Source: JAWCLZ01 sp038850275
GTDB taxonomy: Archaea; Halobacteriota; JAWCLZ01
NCBI GenBank assembly: GCA_038850275.1
Contig: JAWCLZ010000020.1
Span: 1-20,708 of the forward strand
Direction of reading: 5' to 3'
Length of the DNA stretch: 20,708 nucleotides
Shown here in pieces: positions 1 to 6,422 of this stretch. The notes beneath the pieces were generated by a model. It had not been told where the DNA came from, made no database searches, and saw only the letters and a program-made list of their open reading frames with translations. The translations under genes and the position numbers were made by a program. The stretch's first letter is position 1, and the number at the start of each line of letters is the position of its first letter.

Positions 1-34
1 GTTCTTCATCCACTTTAACCGTTAAAATTTTCAT
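1..34 (-). CDS. Start of a probable ribbon-helix-helix (CopG/VapB-like) regulator, partial
   Basis: Read leftward from an ATG at 34, the first 11 codons give MKILTVKVDEE, after which the gene leaves the window. A short basic start followed by alternating hydrophobic and polar residues and then VDEE is typical of the beta-strand that opens ribbon-helix-helix DNA-binding proteins, including many antitoxins. With 11 residues this is a guess at the family. It is strengthened by the perfect palindrome in its presumed promoter, since such proteins usually bind palindromes and repress their own genes. A toxin partner, if any, would lie outside the window. Confidence 0.4.
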   Translation of the reverse strand, partial: MKILTVKVDEE

Positions 35-45
35 ATTTTAAAATT

Positions 46-71
46 GAAAAGTATATACGTATATACTTTTC
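46..71. promoter_or_regulatory. Perfect 26-bp palindrome, likely operator overlapping a TATA element
   Basis: The half-site gaaaagtatatac (46-58) is followed at once by its exact reverse complement (59-71), with no spacer and no mismatch. It lies between the end of the glycosyltransferase gene and the start at 34. The TATA-like centre is about 25 nt upstream of that start, the spacing of a leaderless archaeal promoter. A repressor bound here would cover the TATA box, so an autoregulatory operator is the simplest reading. A terminator hairpin for the glycosyltransferase gene is unlikely, because that gene is transcribed in the same leftward direction and ends at 85, and a stem with no loop folds poorly. 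Confidence 0.6.
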
Positions 72-84
72 CACGCCCCTCCAA

Positions 85-1251
85 TTACTTTTCAGCGAGC
101 AAGCTTAGGAAGAATGAAAAGAAAATTGTTTGCAAGCCAATTACCAATAAGGTATAGCCAATCATATTCTCCCCATGCAGAGGAAGCACTTTAAAATCGC
201 TATCTATCCACTTAAAAAATAAATGCAAGGAATAAGCAAAGCCAATTGCGAATAAACCAAATCCAACTATTAAACCACGCTCTAGAGAAACACGATTTAA
301 AAGCGCCCTTGATATAGAATCGAGGTCGAAGAGATCCCGCTGCTTACCATAAACACTCGCGAATAAACCAAGCATAGTTAATTCATAGCCAACTATAGCA
401 GCTAAACTCCCAGTGATCATAGAATTCAAACCAGGGGTAAAGCCAATGTAAACATGGAAGTAGCTAAAGAGCATGAGTAAAAAGCCAGCGAATAATAAAA
501 ACAAACCTGGAATGAGATAGAGATGCTTAGGGGTATAGAGAAGCATGAACTTCAAATGCCTCCACCCATCGCTAAAGGAATTCAACTTAGAATTCCCAAC
601 TCTAGGGTAATAAGTAACTGGCACTTCAACAATACGCAAGCCCCTCCTCTTAGCTTCAATTATCATCTCACTAGCAAGCTCCATACCATTAGACCTAAGC
701 TTCATCCTAGATAGCGCATCTCTAGTTAGAGCTCTAAAACCAGAGTGAGCATCACTAATATTTGCTTTGAAAAACAAATTCAAAAAACGAGTGAGCAAGG
801 GATTACCGAGGTAGCGATGAAGCCAAGGCATAGCCTTAGCCTTAATCTCCCCTTTAAACCTACTTCCAATCACAACATCAGCTATACCTAGCTTCAAAGG
901 CTCAATAAACTTACCAAGCTCAGAGAAATCATAGGTATCATCGCCATCCCCCATAACAATAAAATCCCCCCTAGCTCGAGTGAAGCCAAATCGAAGGGCA
1001 TAGCCATAGCCAAGTTTATCAGGCATAAAAACTCTAGCACCAAGTGAGCTAGCGATCAAAGGAGTATTATCCCTAGAGTTATCGCAAACAACGATCTCAC
1101 CCTCAACCCCAAGTTGCTTAAAAGCACTTTTAATTTTCTCAATACAAGTTGCAATAGAGCACTCTTCATCCCTAGTTGGAATTACAACTGAGACTTGGGG
1201 AATTCTCAGAGTTTCAAATGTTTCAAATAATTCATCCCTCAAACTATCCAT
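85..1251 (-). CDS. Membrane glycosyltransferase family 2 (dolichyl-phosphate sugar synthase type)
   Basis: The N-terminal 240 residues form a GT-A glycosyltransferase: a VSVVIPTRDEE nucleotide-binding strand (20-30), an acidic metal-binding stretch GDGDDTYD (101-108), VIGSRF (127-132) and DAHSGFR (168-173). These are the signatures of dolichyl-phosphate mannose/glucose synthases and related family 2 enzymes, which move a sugar from a nucleotide donor to a polyprenyl phosphate at the cytoplasmic face of the membrane. Four hydrophobic segments follow (about 246-264, 278-300, 326-347 and 362-385), so the enzyme is anchored by its C-terminal half. At 388 residues it is longer than single-domain DPM1 and fits the DPM1-plus-membrane-tail class. 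The start is an ATG. It likely serves protein N-glycosylation or lipid glycosylation. The exact sugar cannot be read from the sequence. Confidence 0.9.
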   Translation of the reverse strand: MDSLRDELFETFETLRIPQVSVVIPTRDEECSIATCIEKIKSAFKQLGVEGEIVVCDNSRDNTPLIASSLGARVFMPDKLGYGYALRFGFTRARGDFIVMGDGDDTYDFSELGKFIEPLKLGIADVVIGSRFKGEIKAKAMPWLHRYLGNPLLTRFLNLFFKANISDAHSGFRALTRDALSRMKLRSNGMELASEMIIEAKRRGLRIVEVPVTYYPRVGNSKLNSFSDGWRHLKFMLLYTPKHLYLIPGLFLLFAGFLLMLFSYFHVYIGFTPGLNSMITGSLAAIVGYELTMLGLFASVYGKQRDLFDLDSISRALLNRVSLERGLIVGFGLFAIGFAYSLHLFFKWIDSDFKVLPLHGENMIGYTLLVIGLQTIFFSFFLSLLAEK

Positions 1252-1326
1252 ACCATCAAACCTAAATTATTTTTACAATCCAAGCTAGCTCAAGCCAGTC
1301 TCTTCTCATCCGCAGATTTGCTCAAT

Positions 1327-1692
1327 TCAACTTAGCTTGAGGAAAGACTTAATTATTCCCTCTGAGAGATTGCAATATTTTTTAATGATATTTATGAATA
1401 TCTTCTCTTGAGTAGTAGCACTCATGCAATAATTATCCTCGAAATCCTCAATTGCTTGAAGCTCATTAACAATAAGCCTAACTTGAGCTTGGGAAACACG
1501 ATAAATATTGGAAATACGAGCTAAAACATTTATATAAAAACCAAGCCTCCTAGCTCTATCGCTAGAAATATTCTTAATCACACCACAATCAAGGCAATAG
1601 GGATGGGGCTTGAGACCAATGGCTCTAGCTCTAAACTCCACAGGCAGCCAGACCTTCTCAATAGCACCGCAGCTTCTATGAGAGCACTTCAA
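1327..1692 (-). CDS. Conserved-looking archaeal zinc-motif protein of unknown function
   Basis: This is a 121-residue protein with four cysteines near the N-terminus, C3-x4-C8 and C33-x2-C36, spaced to hold one zinc ion. The remaining 85 residues are predominantly helical and basic, with two more cysteines (89 and 107). I do not recognise a named family. The start codon is TTG at 1692, preceded by a good GGGGTGA ribosome site that lies inside the upstream microprotein ORF (1676-1780), so the two overlap by 17 nt and are probably translationally coupled. A nucleic-acid-binding or regulatory role would fit the zinc site and charge, but nothing proves it. Confidence 0.65.
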   Translation of the reverse strand: MKCSHRSCGAIEKVWLPVEFRARAIGLKPHPYCLDCGVIKNISSDRARRLGFYINVLARISNIYRVSQAQVRLIVNELQAIEDFEDNYCMSATTQEKIFINIIKKYCNLSEGIIKSFLKLS

Positions 1693-1780
1693 CCAAGCTC
1701 ACCCCTGCTAGAAAAACTAACATGCTTGCGATTCCAAAGCTAGAGAAAAGCTCAAAACTCTTACCATAAACAAGATCCAT
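1676..1780 (-). CDS. 34-residue single-helix membrane microprotein overlapping the zinc-motif gene
   Basis: From ATG at 1780 to TAG at 1676-1678 an ORF reads MDLVYGKSFELF, then one hydrophobic segment (about residues 14-32) rich in F, I, L and V. A G-rich ribosome site precedes the ATG. The ORF ends 17 nt inside the downstream zinc-motif gene and contains that gene's ribosome site, an arrangement typical of a real, coupled leader gene. The short length limits confidence. It could instead be a leader ORF whose translation opens the site for the next gene. Confidence 0.5.
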   Translation of the reverse strand: MDLVYGKSFELFSSFGIASMLVFLAGVSLVEVLS

Positions 1781-1945
1781 TTAAAAACCCCCCTCATCAT
1801 CATAACTTATTCAATTCTTAAAAGCATTTGAATAATTTAAAGTTATCGATATCTACAAATGAAGAAAATACCATATCAAAGTGTAATGAGGCTTAAGTCA
1901 ATATTCTATCTCTCCATTCGATATAAGGGTAAACTAATGGTTTTA

Positions 1946-2019
1946 AGCCGCCGGAGGGACTTGAACCCTCGAACTGCTGATTACGAATCAGCCGCTTTAC
2001 CATGCTAAGCCACGGCGGC
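1946..2019 (-). tRNA. tRNA-Thr (anticodon CGU)
   Basis: Read on the minus strand this folds into a complete 74-nt cloverleaf: acceptor GCCGCCG/CGGCGGC, a D arm GCTT/AAGC, an anticodon stem GCTGA/TCAGC with loop TTCGTAA, a 5-nt variable loop and a T arm GAGGG/CCCTC with loop TTCAAGT. The anticodon CGU reads ACG (Thr). Position 73 is U, as known for archaeal threonine tRNAs. CCA is not encoded. It is divergent from the tRNA-Arg gene at 2112. Confidence 0.96.
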
Positions 2020-2081
2020 GCTATATAATCGCTTATGATATATCTTCTTTTTAACAATTGCTATAAATTAATAAGAGCAAG

Positions 2082-2088
2082 TTTAAAG
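2082..2088 (+). promoter_or_regulatory. TATA-like box of tRNA-Arg
   Basis: The sequence tttaaag lies 24-30 nt before the mature 5' end of tRNA-Arg, the usual place of an archaeal TATA box. It is the best match in this short divergent spacer (2020-2111). The rest of the spacer is AT-rich and must also carry the promoter of the leftward tRNA-Thr, for which an atatat run near 2036-2043 is a candidate. Confidence 0.45.
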
Positions 2089-2111
2089 TATTCTCACGCT
2101 TATGTTTTAAA

Positions 2112-2200
2112 GGGCGTGTGGCCTAGCCAGGACAGGGCGGCATCTATAAGCCGTATGCCTCCTAAGCTGTAGATCAGGGGTTCAAATCCCCTCACGCCCG
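2112..2200 (+). tRNA. tRNA-Arg (anticodon CCU), with a 14-nt intron in the anticodon stem
   Basis: The gene has acceptor GGGCGTG/CACGCCC, D stem GCCT/GGGC, T arm AGGGG/CCCCT with loop TTCAAAT, and discriminator G at 2200. Unspliced, the anticodon arm does not fold. Removing 2143-2156 gives stem GCAGC/GCTGT and loop CTCCTAA, with anticodon CCT at 2161-2163 and a 75-nt mature tRNA. Archaeal tRNA-Arg(CCU) commonly has the same D-arm and loop pattern. The splice sites fit the archaeal bulge-helix-bulge rule (see the intron entry). CCA is not encoded. Confidence 0.93.
2143..2156 (+). other. Non-canonical tRNA intron at position 29/30
   Basis: The 14-nt intron interrupts the anticodon stem after nucleotide 29, not the usual site after 37. 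Exon nucleotides GCGG (2137-2140) pair with intron CCGT (2151-2154), one pair being G-U, to make the 4-bp central helix. The 3-nt bulges are 2141-2143 and 2155-2157, each cut between its second and third base. GGA-side exon bases 2134-2136 pair with 2158-2160 as the outer helix. This is the geometry recognised by the archaeal splicing endonuclease. No other cut pair restores the stem. Confidence 0.85.
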
Positions 2201-2259
2201 TCTCTAGATATTGAAAACTTTAATTTATCATTATTTCTTGAGAAAAAGAGGTGGGCGAT

Positions 2260-2973
2260 TTGAATAGTGATTTAAATCTAACTAGAAGAAGGTTTTTAGA
2301 GCTTGCTATAGCTTGCGCTGCATTCAATTTCACAGGATGCATGGCTCCTGAAGTGAAAGAAAAGCATCGAATTGAGCTTGGAGGCATGGTCAATCTACCC
2401 CCGCCGAGATATGATGGGCCAATCTCCTTAGAAGCAGCATTGCTGAGGAGGAGATCGATTAGGACTTACTCAGGTGGGGATTTAAAGTTAGAGGAAATAT
2501 CCCAGTTACTCTGGGCTGCACAGGGGATAACTTCTCCTCTGGGTTTTAGAACTGCTCCCTCTGCAGGTGCGCTTTACCCGCTTGAGCTTTATCTTGCAGC
2601 TGGGGATGTCGAGGATATAGATAAAGGTGTTTATAAATATATTTCAAAAGAGCACGCATTGATAAAAATTCGAGAGGGAGATGTGAGGATAGAGCTTGCG
2701 AGTGCTGCAGTTAACCAGAGATGTGTATTTGAAGCAGCTGTTGATATAGTATTTACTGCGGTTTATGAGAGAACCACGATGAAATATGGAGAGAGAGGTA
2801 GGAGATATGTTCACTTGGAAGCTGGACACGCTGCGCAAAATGTTTATCTACAAGCAGTTTCATTGAACTTGGGAGCTGTGGTTATAGGTGCATTTTTAGA
2901 TGAAGAAGTGAAGAAGATTTTAAACATACAAGAGGAACCTCTTTACATCATACCCATAGGGAGAAAAGCTTAA
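2260..2973 (+). CDS. Tat-exported lipoprotein nitroreductase (SagB-type FMN oxidoreductase)
   Basis: The N-terminus has a twin-arginine signal (LTRRRFLEL), a hydrophobic stretch and a lipobox-like FTGC, so the protein is probably exported folded with its flavin and tethered to the outer face of the membrane. The mature part is a nitroreductase-fold FMN enzyme with RRRSIRTY, the SagB-subfamily signature PSAGALYPLELYL, and the C-terminal helix EAGHAAQNVYLQAV. SagB relatives oxidise azolines, but many archaeal members have unknown substrates and no peptide-modifying genes nearby, as here. A GTG at 2251 gives an alternative start, but it lies inside the ribosome site GAGGTG (2248-2253). The TTG at 2260, spaced 6 nt from that site, is the better start (237 residues). 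The last codons are repeated after the stop by a 26-bp tandem duplication. Confidence 0.9.
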   Translation: MNSDLNLTRRRFLELAIACAAFNFTGCMAPEVKEKHRIELGGMVNLPPPRYDGPISLEAALLRRRSIRTYSGGDLKLEEISQLLWAAQGITSPLGFRTAPSAGALYPLELYLAAGDVEDIDKGVYKYISKEHALIKIREGDVRIELASAAVNQRCVFEAAVDIVFTAVYERTTMKYGERGRRYVHLEAGHAAQNVYLQAVSLNLGAVVIGAFLDEEVKKILNIQEEPLYIIPIGRKA

Positions 2974-3000
2974 TCATACCCATAGGGAGAAAAGCTTAAT
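2947..3000. repeat. 26-bp perfect tandem duplication across the nitroreductase stop codon
   Basis: Positions 2947-2972 are repeated exactly at 2973-2998, and two further bases match. The first copy encodes the end of the nitroreductase (IIPIGRKA) and most of its stop codon. The second copy is non-coding spacer before the LSm gene. Confidence 0.97.
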
Positions 3001-3031
3001 TCTTTCCACGTCATCCATTAGAGTTAAAATA

Positions 3032-3271
3032 ATGCAGTTGAAGAAGAAAATTCAAAGTCCCCAGAAGTGGTTGAGTGCATCTATTGGGAGAAACATCACT
3101 GTTGCCCTTAAAAATGGAAAGGAATACATGGGAGAACTCAAGGGCTTCGATGAACATATGAATTTAGTGCTTGAAGATGTAGAGTTATTGAATTCAGGTA
3201 GGAAATTGGATACAGTTGTTATAAGGGGGGACACGATTTTCTATATAATACTGGAGATGCAGCATGGTTAG
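3032..3271 (+). CDS. Sm-like archaeal RNA-binding protein (SmAP/LSm)
   Basis: This is a 79-residue protein with both Sm motifs. Sm1 spans roughly residues 22-52, with the conserved GxFxxxMNLVLEDVE pattern seen as GFDEHMNLVLEDVE. Sm2 is VVIRGDTIFYI near 62-72. The MN pair and RGD-like turn form the uridine-binding pocket in this family. Archaeal Sm proteins assemble as heptameric rings that bind U-rich RNA. The length is normal for SmAP1. The ATG start has no strong ribosome site, so a short or absent leader is likely. The 3' end of the gene contains the ribosome site of the next gene and has been duplicated in tandem. Confidence 0.95.
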   Translation: MQLKKKIQSPQKWLSASIGRNITVALKNGKEYMGELKGFDEHMNLVLEDVELLNSGRKLDTVVIRGDTIFYIILEMQHG

Positions 3272-3298
3272 ATAATACTGGAGATGCAGCATGGTTAG
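3245..3298. repeat. 27-bp perfect tandem duplication joining LSm and the HhH-GPD gene
   Basis: Positions 3245-3271 are repeated exactly at 3272-3298. Each copy holds GGAGATG, then catggttag. In copy one this encodes the end of LSm and its TAG. In copy two the same bases supply the ribosome site and ATG (3291) of the next gene. With a single copy, the two genes would have overlapped by 8 nt. Confidence 0.97.
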
Positions 3299-3914
3299 AG
3301 AACCTCTCTTAGTTAGAGAAATCCTATCTAAGATACCTTCTTATTCAGATGAGCTTGGCTTGGACCTAACTAAGCCTGAGGATAGATTCAAATGGTTTTT
3401 AGCTTCAATGCTATATGCAAAAAGGATTTCAACTGAGATCGCTAAGAAAACTTTTCAAAAGTTTTTGGAGAATAGTTTGACCACTCCAGATAAAATATTG
3501 AATGCAGGTTGGGATAAACTTGTTGAGGTTCTAGATTCAGGGGGCTATGTTAGATATGATTTTTCAACAGCTACTAATCTCCTTGAAGCAGTAAAACTTT
3601 TGAAGAAAAACTACAATGGAAGCTTGGAGGAGCTTCATAAACAAGCTAGGGACTCGAGGGATTTAGAAAGAAAACTCTTGGAATTTAAAGGAATTGGAGA
3701 AGTTGCAGTGAATATATTCTTGAGGGAACTCAGAGGCATATGGGTTAAAGCAAAGCCTGAGTTCTCCCCTAGGGCTTTGGATGTCGCTGAGAAACTTGGA
3801 ATTGATGAAAGAGATTTAGAGACCTATGAATCCAAGCTTGTGAGAATAAATCTACAGTACTGCGGAAGAAGGAAGTGCCAAGAATGCTTGGTCAACAACT
3901 ATTGCGTGAGATGA
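3291..3914 (+). CDS. HhH-GPD superfamily protein with a C-terminal four-cysteine (Fe-S) loop; catalytic residues not evident
   Basis: The 207-residue, mostly helical protein has a helix-hairpin-helix LLEFKGIGEVAVNIFL (129-144) and ends with C191-x4-C196-x2-C199-x5-C205. This is the layout of endonuclease III/MutY-type DNA glycosylases, which bind a [4Fe-4S] cluster at the C-terminus. Two points differ. The usual cluster spacing is C-x6-C-x2-C-x5-C. The lysine of the hairpin (as in GVGRKTA) is replaced, since here it reads GIGEVAV, and no clear counterpart of the catalytic VDTH aspartate is visible in the following segment. It may be a non-catalytic DNA- or base-binding relative, or a glycosylase with a rearranged site. 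The start ATG has a GGAG site 7 nt upstream. Confidence 0.75.
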   Translation: MVREPLLVREILSKIPSYSDELGLDLTKPEDRFKWFLASMLYAKRISTEIAKKTFQKFLENSLTTPDKILNAGWDKLVEVLDSGGYVRYDFSTATNLLEAVKLLKKNYNGSLEELHKQARDSRDLERKLLEFKGIGEVAVNIFLRELRGIWVKAKPEFSPRALDVAEKLGIDERDLETYESKLVRINLQYCGRRKCQECLVNNYCVR

Positions 3915-3927
3915 TTATGCTATCACA

Positions 3928-3953
3928 CTTTTTTAACACCCTTTTTTAACACC
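3928..3953. repeat. 13-bp perfect tandem duplication at the DHH nuclease stop codon
   Basis: The 13-mer cttttttaacacc occurs twice in direct tandem (3928-3940 and 3941-3953). Read on the minus strand it lies at the end of the DHH gene. Being 13 bp, it shifts the frame: with one copy the protein would end VKKV and stop at TGA, while with two it ends VKKGC and stops at TAA. Confidence 0.97.
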
Positions 3954-5342
3954 CTTCCCAGTTCCCAATTGCTCGCCAATTTTTTCATCAAGGATTCTCA
4001 GGAATTCTTCTTCACTGTTGAAGGGAATGGTGGCTCCAGCTGCAATATCATGTCCCCCTCCTACTCCTCCAACGATTGAAGCTGCCTCGCTCAATGCAGT
4101 TGCAAGATTCAATCCCCGCTGCACTAATTCTTGGCTGCCTCTAGCAGATACTTTTACTCCATCTTCAGCTTGTGCAAATGCAATTATAGGTAGGCTCCGC
4201 GTGCTATTCGTACTCACACCTCCTATTATACTCATACCTGCTATTATACCCACAATGGTTTCTCTTATGCTGCTGCCTGCGTGGAAGTACTGTAAATTCT
4301 CTAGAGTAACGATTCCCTTTTCCCTCACGAACTTCAATCCCTCTACTAAGTTCTTGCGATGCTGATGAAGTAGATTTCTAGCATATGCAAAGGCAAGCCC
4401 TCTATCTCCCAAGCAAACTGCTAGGCCAACTTCAGTGAAGTCATAGCGAGCTGTGGCATTTAGCAACGTGGCAAACTCTGAGGCATCTCTAACCTCGGTG
4501 CCAACTGGTTCTTTTAAGAAAGTATATACCTCGCCAATTAAGCGCTGAATATTGCGAGGGGATATTCCATTTTCTAGGCAATGCTGAAGTAATTTTGAAA
4601 CTATCAATTGCTTCTCCTGCTTGGATAAATCAATCCAACGCCTCCACTCTTCATTCTTCAAATTAATACCCAAGCGGAGGAGGAAAGCAAGGCATGCTTC
4701 TTCATTTCCACTCAAACTAGGTATGAAGGGGTCAGAGGAATACTCCAGTAACTTATGGAGAGGTCTTGTTTGCCTTCCGAAGAGCTTGAGGTCTCTTTCA
4801 AAGGCCACGATGCCAAGTTTGCTGCCCTCTTCAAGTATGTAGCGATTAATACCTATGAGCTTGTTTTCTCTATTATCCTGAAGATCGCCCACTGCACCCA
4901 CAATTGCAAGGGGAATGAGGTCATTGCAGCTACATATGTTTCTAGCGACGAGATAGCTTGCTCCCGCACCACTTAACTCTATGGATCCACTGTAGCCATA
5001 GATATGGGGATTCAAGTGATGCACGATTCCCTCTCCAGTGGGTTGATGGTGATCTATTACTATAGCTGGCAATTTATGCATAGCAATCTTAGTTTGAACA
5101 CCACTACCTAGGTCTGTGAAGATAACCAACTCTGGATTTTGATCAGCTATTCCCTCCAAGGTTTTATCATCAAGTTTTTTAACAATCTTATGAGAAAAAT
5201 CGATGCCAATGCGCTCAAGTGCTCTAATTATTATAGCAGCACTTGCTAGTCCATCTGCATCTATATGTGAGACTATCAATGCACTTCTATGTTTCTTTAT
5301 CTCTGAAGCGCAATCTCTAGCAGCATTTAATAATCTCTGCAT
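3933..5342 (-). CDS. DHH-family phosphoesterase, archaeal RecJ-like/GAN nuclease
   Basis: The catalytic DHH half shows SHIDADGLASAA (motif I), IFTDLGSG (motif II), VIDHHQPTG (motif III, the DHH) and AIVGAVGDLQDN (motif IV). The C-terminal DHHA1 half ends with GGVGGGHDIAAGA. Together these are the motifs of archaeal RecJ homologues, about 470 residues long, some of which bind the replicative GINS complex (GAN) and degrade single-stranded DNA 5'-3' or trim RNA 3'-5'. All metal-binding aspartates and histidines are present. Starting at ATG 5342 gives 469 residues. A TTG one codon upstream is possible. The gene converges with the HhH-GPD gene. Its last three codons were altered by a 13-bp duplication. 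GAN or another archaeal RecJ paralogue cannot be told apart here. Confidence 0.9.
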   Translation of the reverse strand: MQRLLNAARDCASEIKKHRSALIVSHIDADGLASAAIIIRALERIGIDFSHKIVKKLDDKTLEGIADQNPELVIFTDLGSGVQTKIAMHKLPAIVIDHHQPTGEGIVHHLNPHIYGYSGSIELSGAGASYLVARNICSCNDLIPLAIVGAVGDLQDNRENKLIGINRYILEEGSKLGIVAFERDLKLFGRQTRPLHKLLEYSSDPFIPSLSGNEEACLAFLLRLGINLKNEEWRRWIDLSKQEKQLIVSKLLQHCLENGISPRNIQRLIGEVYTFLKEPVGTEVRDASEFATLLNATARYDFTEVGLAVCLGDRGLAFAYARNLLHQHRKNLVEGLKFVREKGIVTLENLQYFHAGSSIRETIVGIIAGMSIIGGVSTNSTRSLPIIAFAQAEDGVKVSARGSQELVQRGLNLATALSEAASIVGGVGGGHDIAAGATIPFNSEEEFLRILDEKIGEQLGTGKGVKKGC

Positions 5343-5453
5343 CAAAGGCTATACAGCAAAGAGATATGAAAAGGTTTTGGTTAACAGGGTGAAAATGAAT
5401 TTATTGCTTTTTATTAGTTCTACTTGAATACTAGCTTATCCAAGTTAATCGAT

Positions 5454-6422
5454 TTATAAATGGAGCATGCTTCTGAGGTTTATGCAGTCTCCAGCCATAA
5501 CTTGCTTTATAGATCCATCTTCAATTTCTATAATCAAGCTTCCATCTGATGAGATATCACGCGCTATGCCAATGAAATTTTCATTCAGGGTTTTAACTTG
5601 AACTTTTTCACCTAAGATATTGGATAGCGCTCGCCAGCGATTCAAAATCACACTTGGATCTCGCTTGAAGAGGAAGTATTTCTTTTCAAGTTCAAGAAGT
5701 AGTTCTTGCACAAACTTTGCCCGCTCAACTTCTCTCCCCAGTTCTTTTTTAAGCGTTGTAGCAGTTTTCTGTATTTCCACTGGTAATTCGTTATTGGCAT
5801 TTATACCCACTCCTAGTATTGCATAGTTGATTGCTTCAACTTCAGCTGCTAGCTCAAGTAAAATTCCACAGACTTTTTTATCCCTAATCATAACATCATT
5901 TGGCCACTTAAGCTTAGCTTCAAGTCCAAGTTTATTAATAGCATCTGCAGCGCCAACCCCAGCTGCTAGAGATAGCAAATGTGCATTGCTTGGAGGTAAA
6001 TTGGGACGGAGAATTATTGAGAGCCAGATTCCCCCTTGGGGTGAAGCCCAAGTTCTTCCAAGTCTGCCTCTCCCCATCGTTTGACTTTCAGCGAGCACAA
6101 CGAGTCCCTCTCCAGCGCCTTTCTCAGCTAGCTCTCTTGCAACCTCATTGGTTGAACTCACGCTTTGGAAATAGTTCAATTCTCTCCCTATAACCTCAGT
6201 TTTCAATCCAATTTTTATTTCCTCAGGCGTAATTAAATCCGGGCTTCTAACTAATTTATAGCCTTTTTTTGGCTTGGCTTCTATTTCATAGCCCATTTTT
6301 TTCAAGGAATTAATATGCTTCCAGATTGCAGTTCTAGATACCTTTAAAGCGCGAGCAATCTTCCCACCTGAGACATACTTCCCTTGACTTTGCTTCAACT
6401 CCTGGAGAATTTTTTCCCTCAT
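5454..6422 (-). CDS. birA: Bifunctional biotin-protein ligase and repressor (BirA)
   Basis: This is a full-length 322-residue BirA. A winged-helix domain occupies about residues 1-60 (KIARALKVSRTAIWKHINSL as the recognition helix region). The ligase core follows, with SSTNEVA, the biotinyl-AMP loop GRGRLGRTW (117-125) and KWPNDV (172-177, containing the catalytic lysine), and a C-terminal SH3-like domain. It activates biotin with ATP and attaches it to the carrier lysine of the BCCP encoded nearby. The N-terminal domain suggests it also represses genes when loaded with biotinyl-AMP. Its ATG overlaps the stop of the biotin carboxylase gene by 4 nt (ATGA), so the two are co-translated. It is the intact counterpart of the ligase-like domain fused to that carboxylase. 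Confidence 0.95.
   Translation of the reverse strand: MREKILQELKQSQGKYVSGGKIARALKVSRTAIWKHINSLKKMGYEIEAKPKKGYKLVRSPDLITPEEIKIGLKTEVIGRELNYFQSVSSTNEVARELAEKGAGEGLVVLAESQTMGRGRLGRTWASPQGGIWLSIILRPNLPPSNAHLLSLAAGVGAADAINKLGLEAKLKWPNDVMIRDKKVCGILLELAAEVEAINYAILGVGINANNELPVEIQKTATTLKKELGREVERAKFVQELLLELEKKYFLFKRDPSVILNRWRALSNILGEKVQVKTLNENFIGIARDISSDGSLIIEIEDGSIKQVMAGDCINLRSMLHL

Noticed and set aside
2947..3953. CRISPR array or mobile-element target duplications
   Set aside because: Each unit occurs only twice, in direct contact, with different sequences and no spacers, Cas genes or transposase.
4018..4976. Several plus-strand ORFs of 73-115 codons opposite the DHH nuclease gene
   Set aside because: They are antisense shadows of a well-conserved gene, with no family likeness or ribosome site.
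5620..6193. Plus-strand ORFs opposite birA
   Set aside because: Antisense shadows of a gene with intact catalytic motifs.
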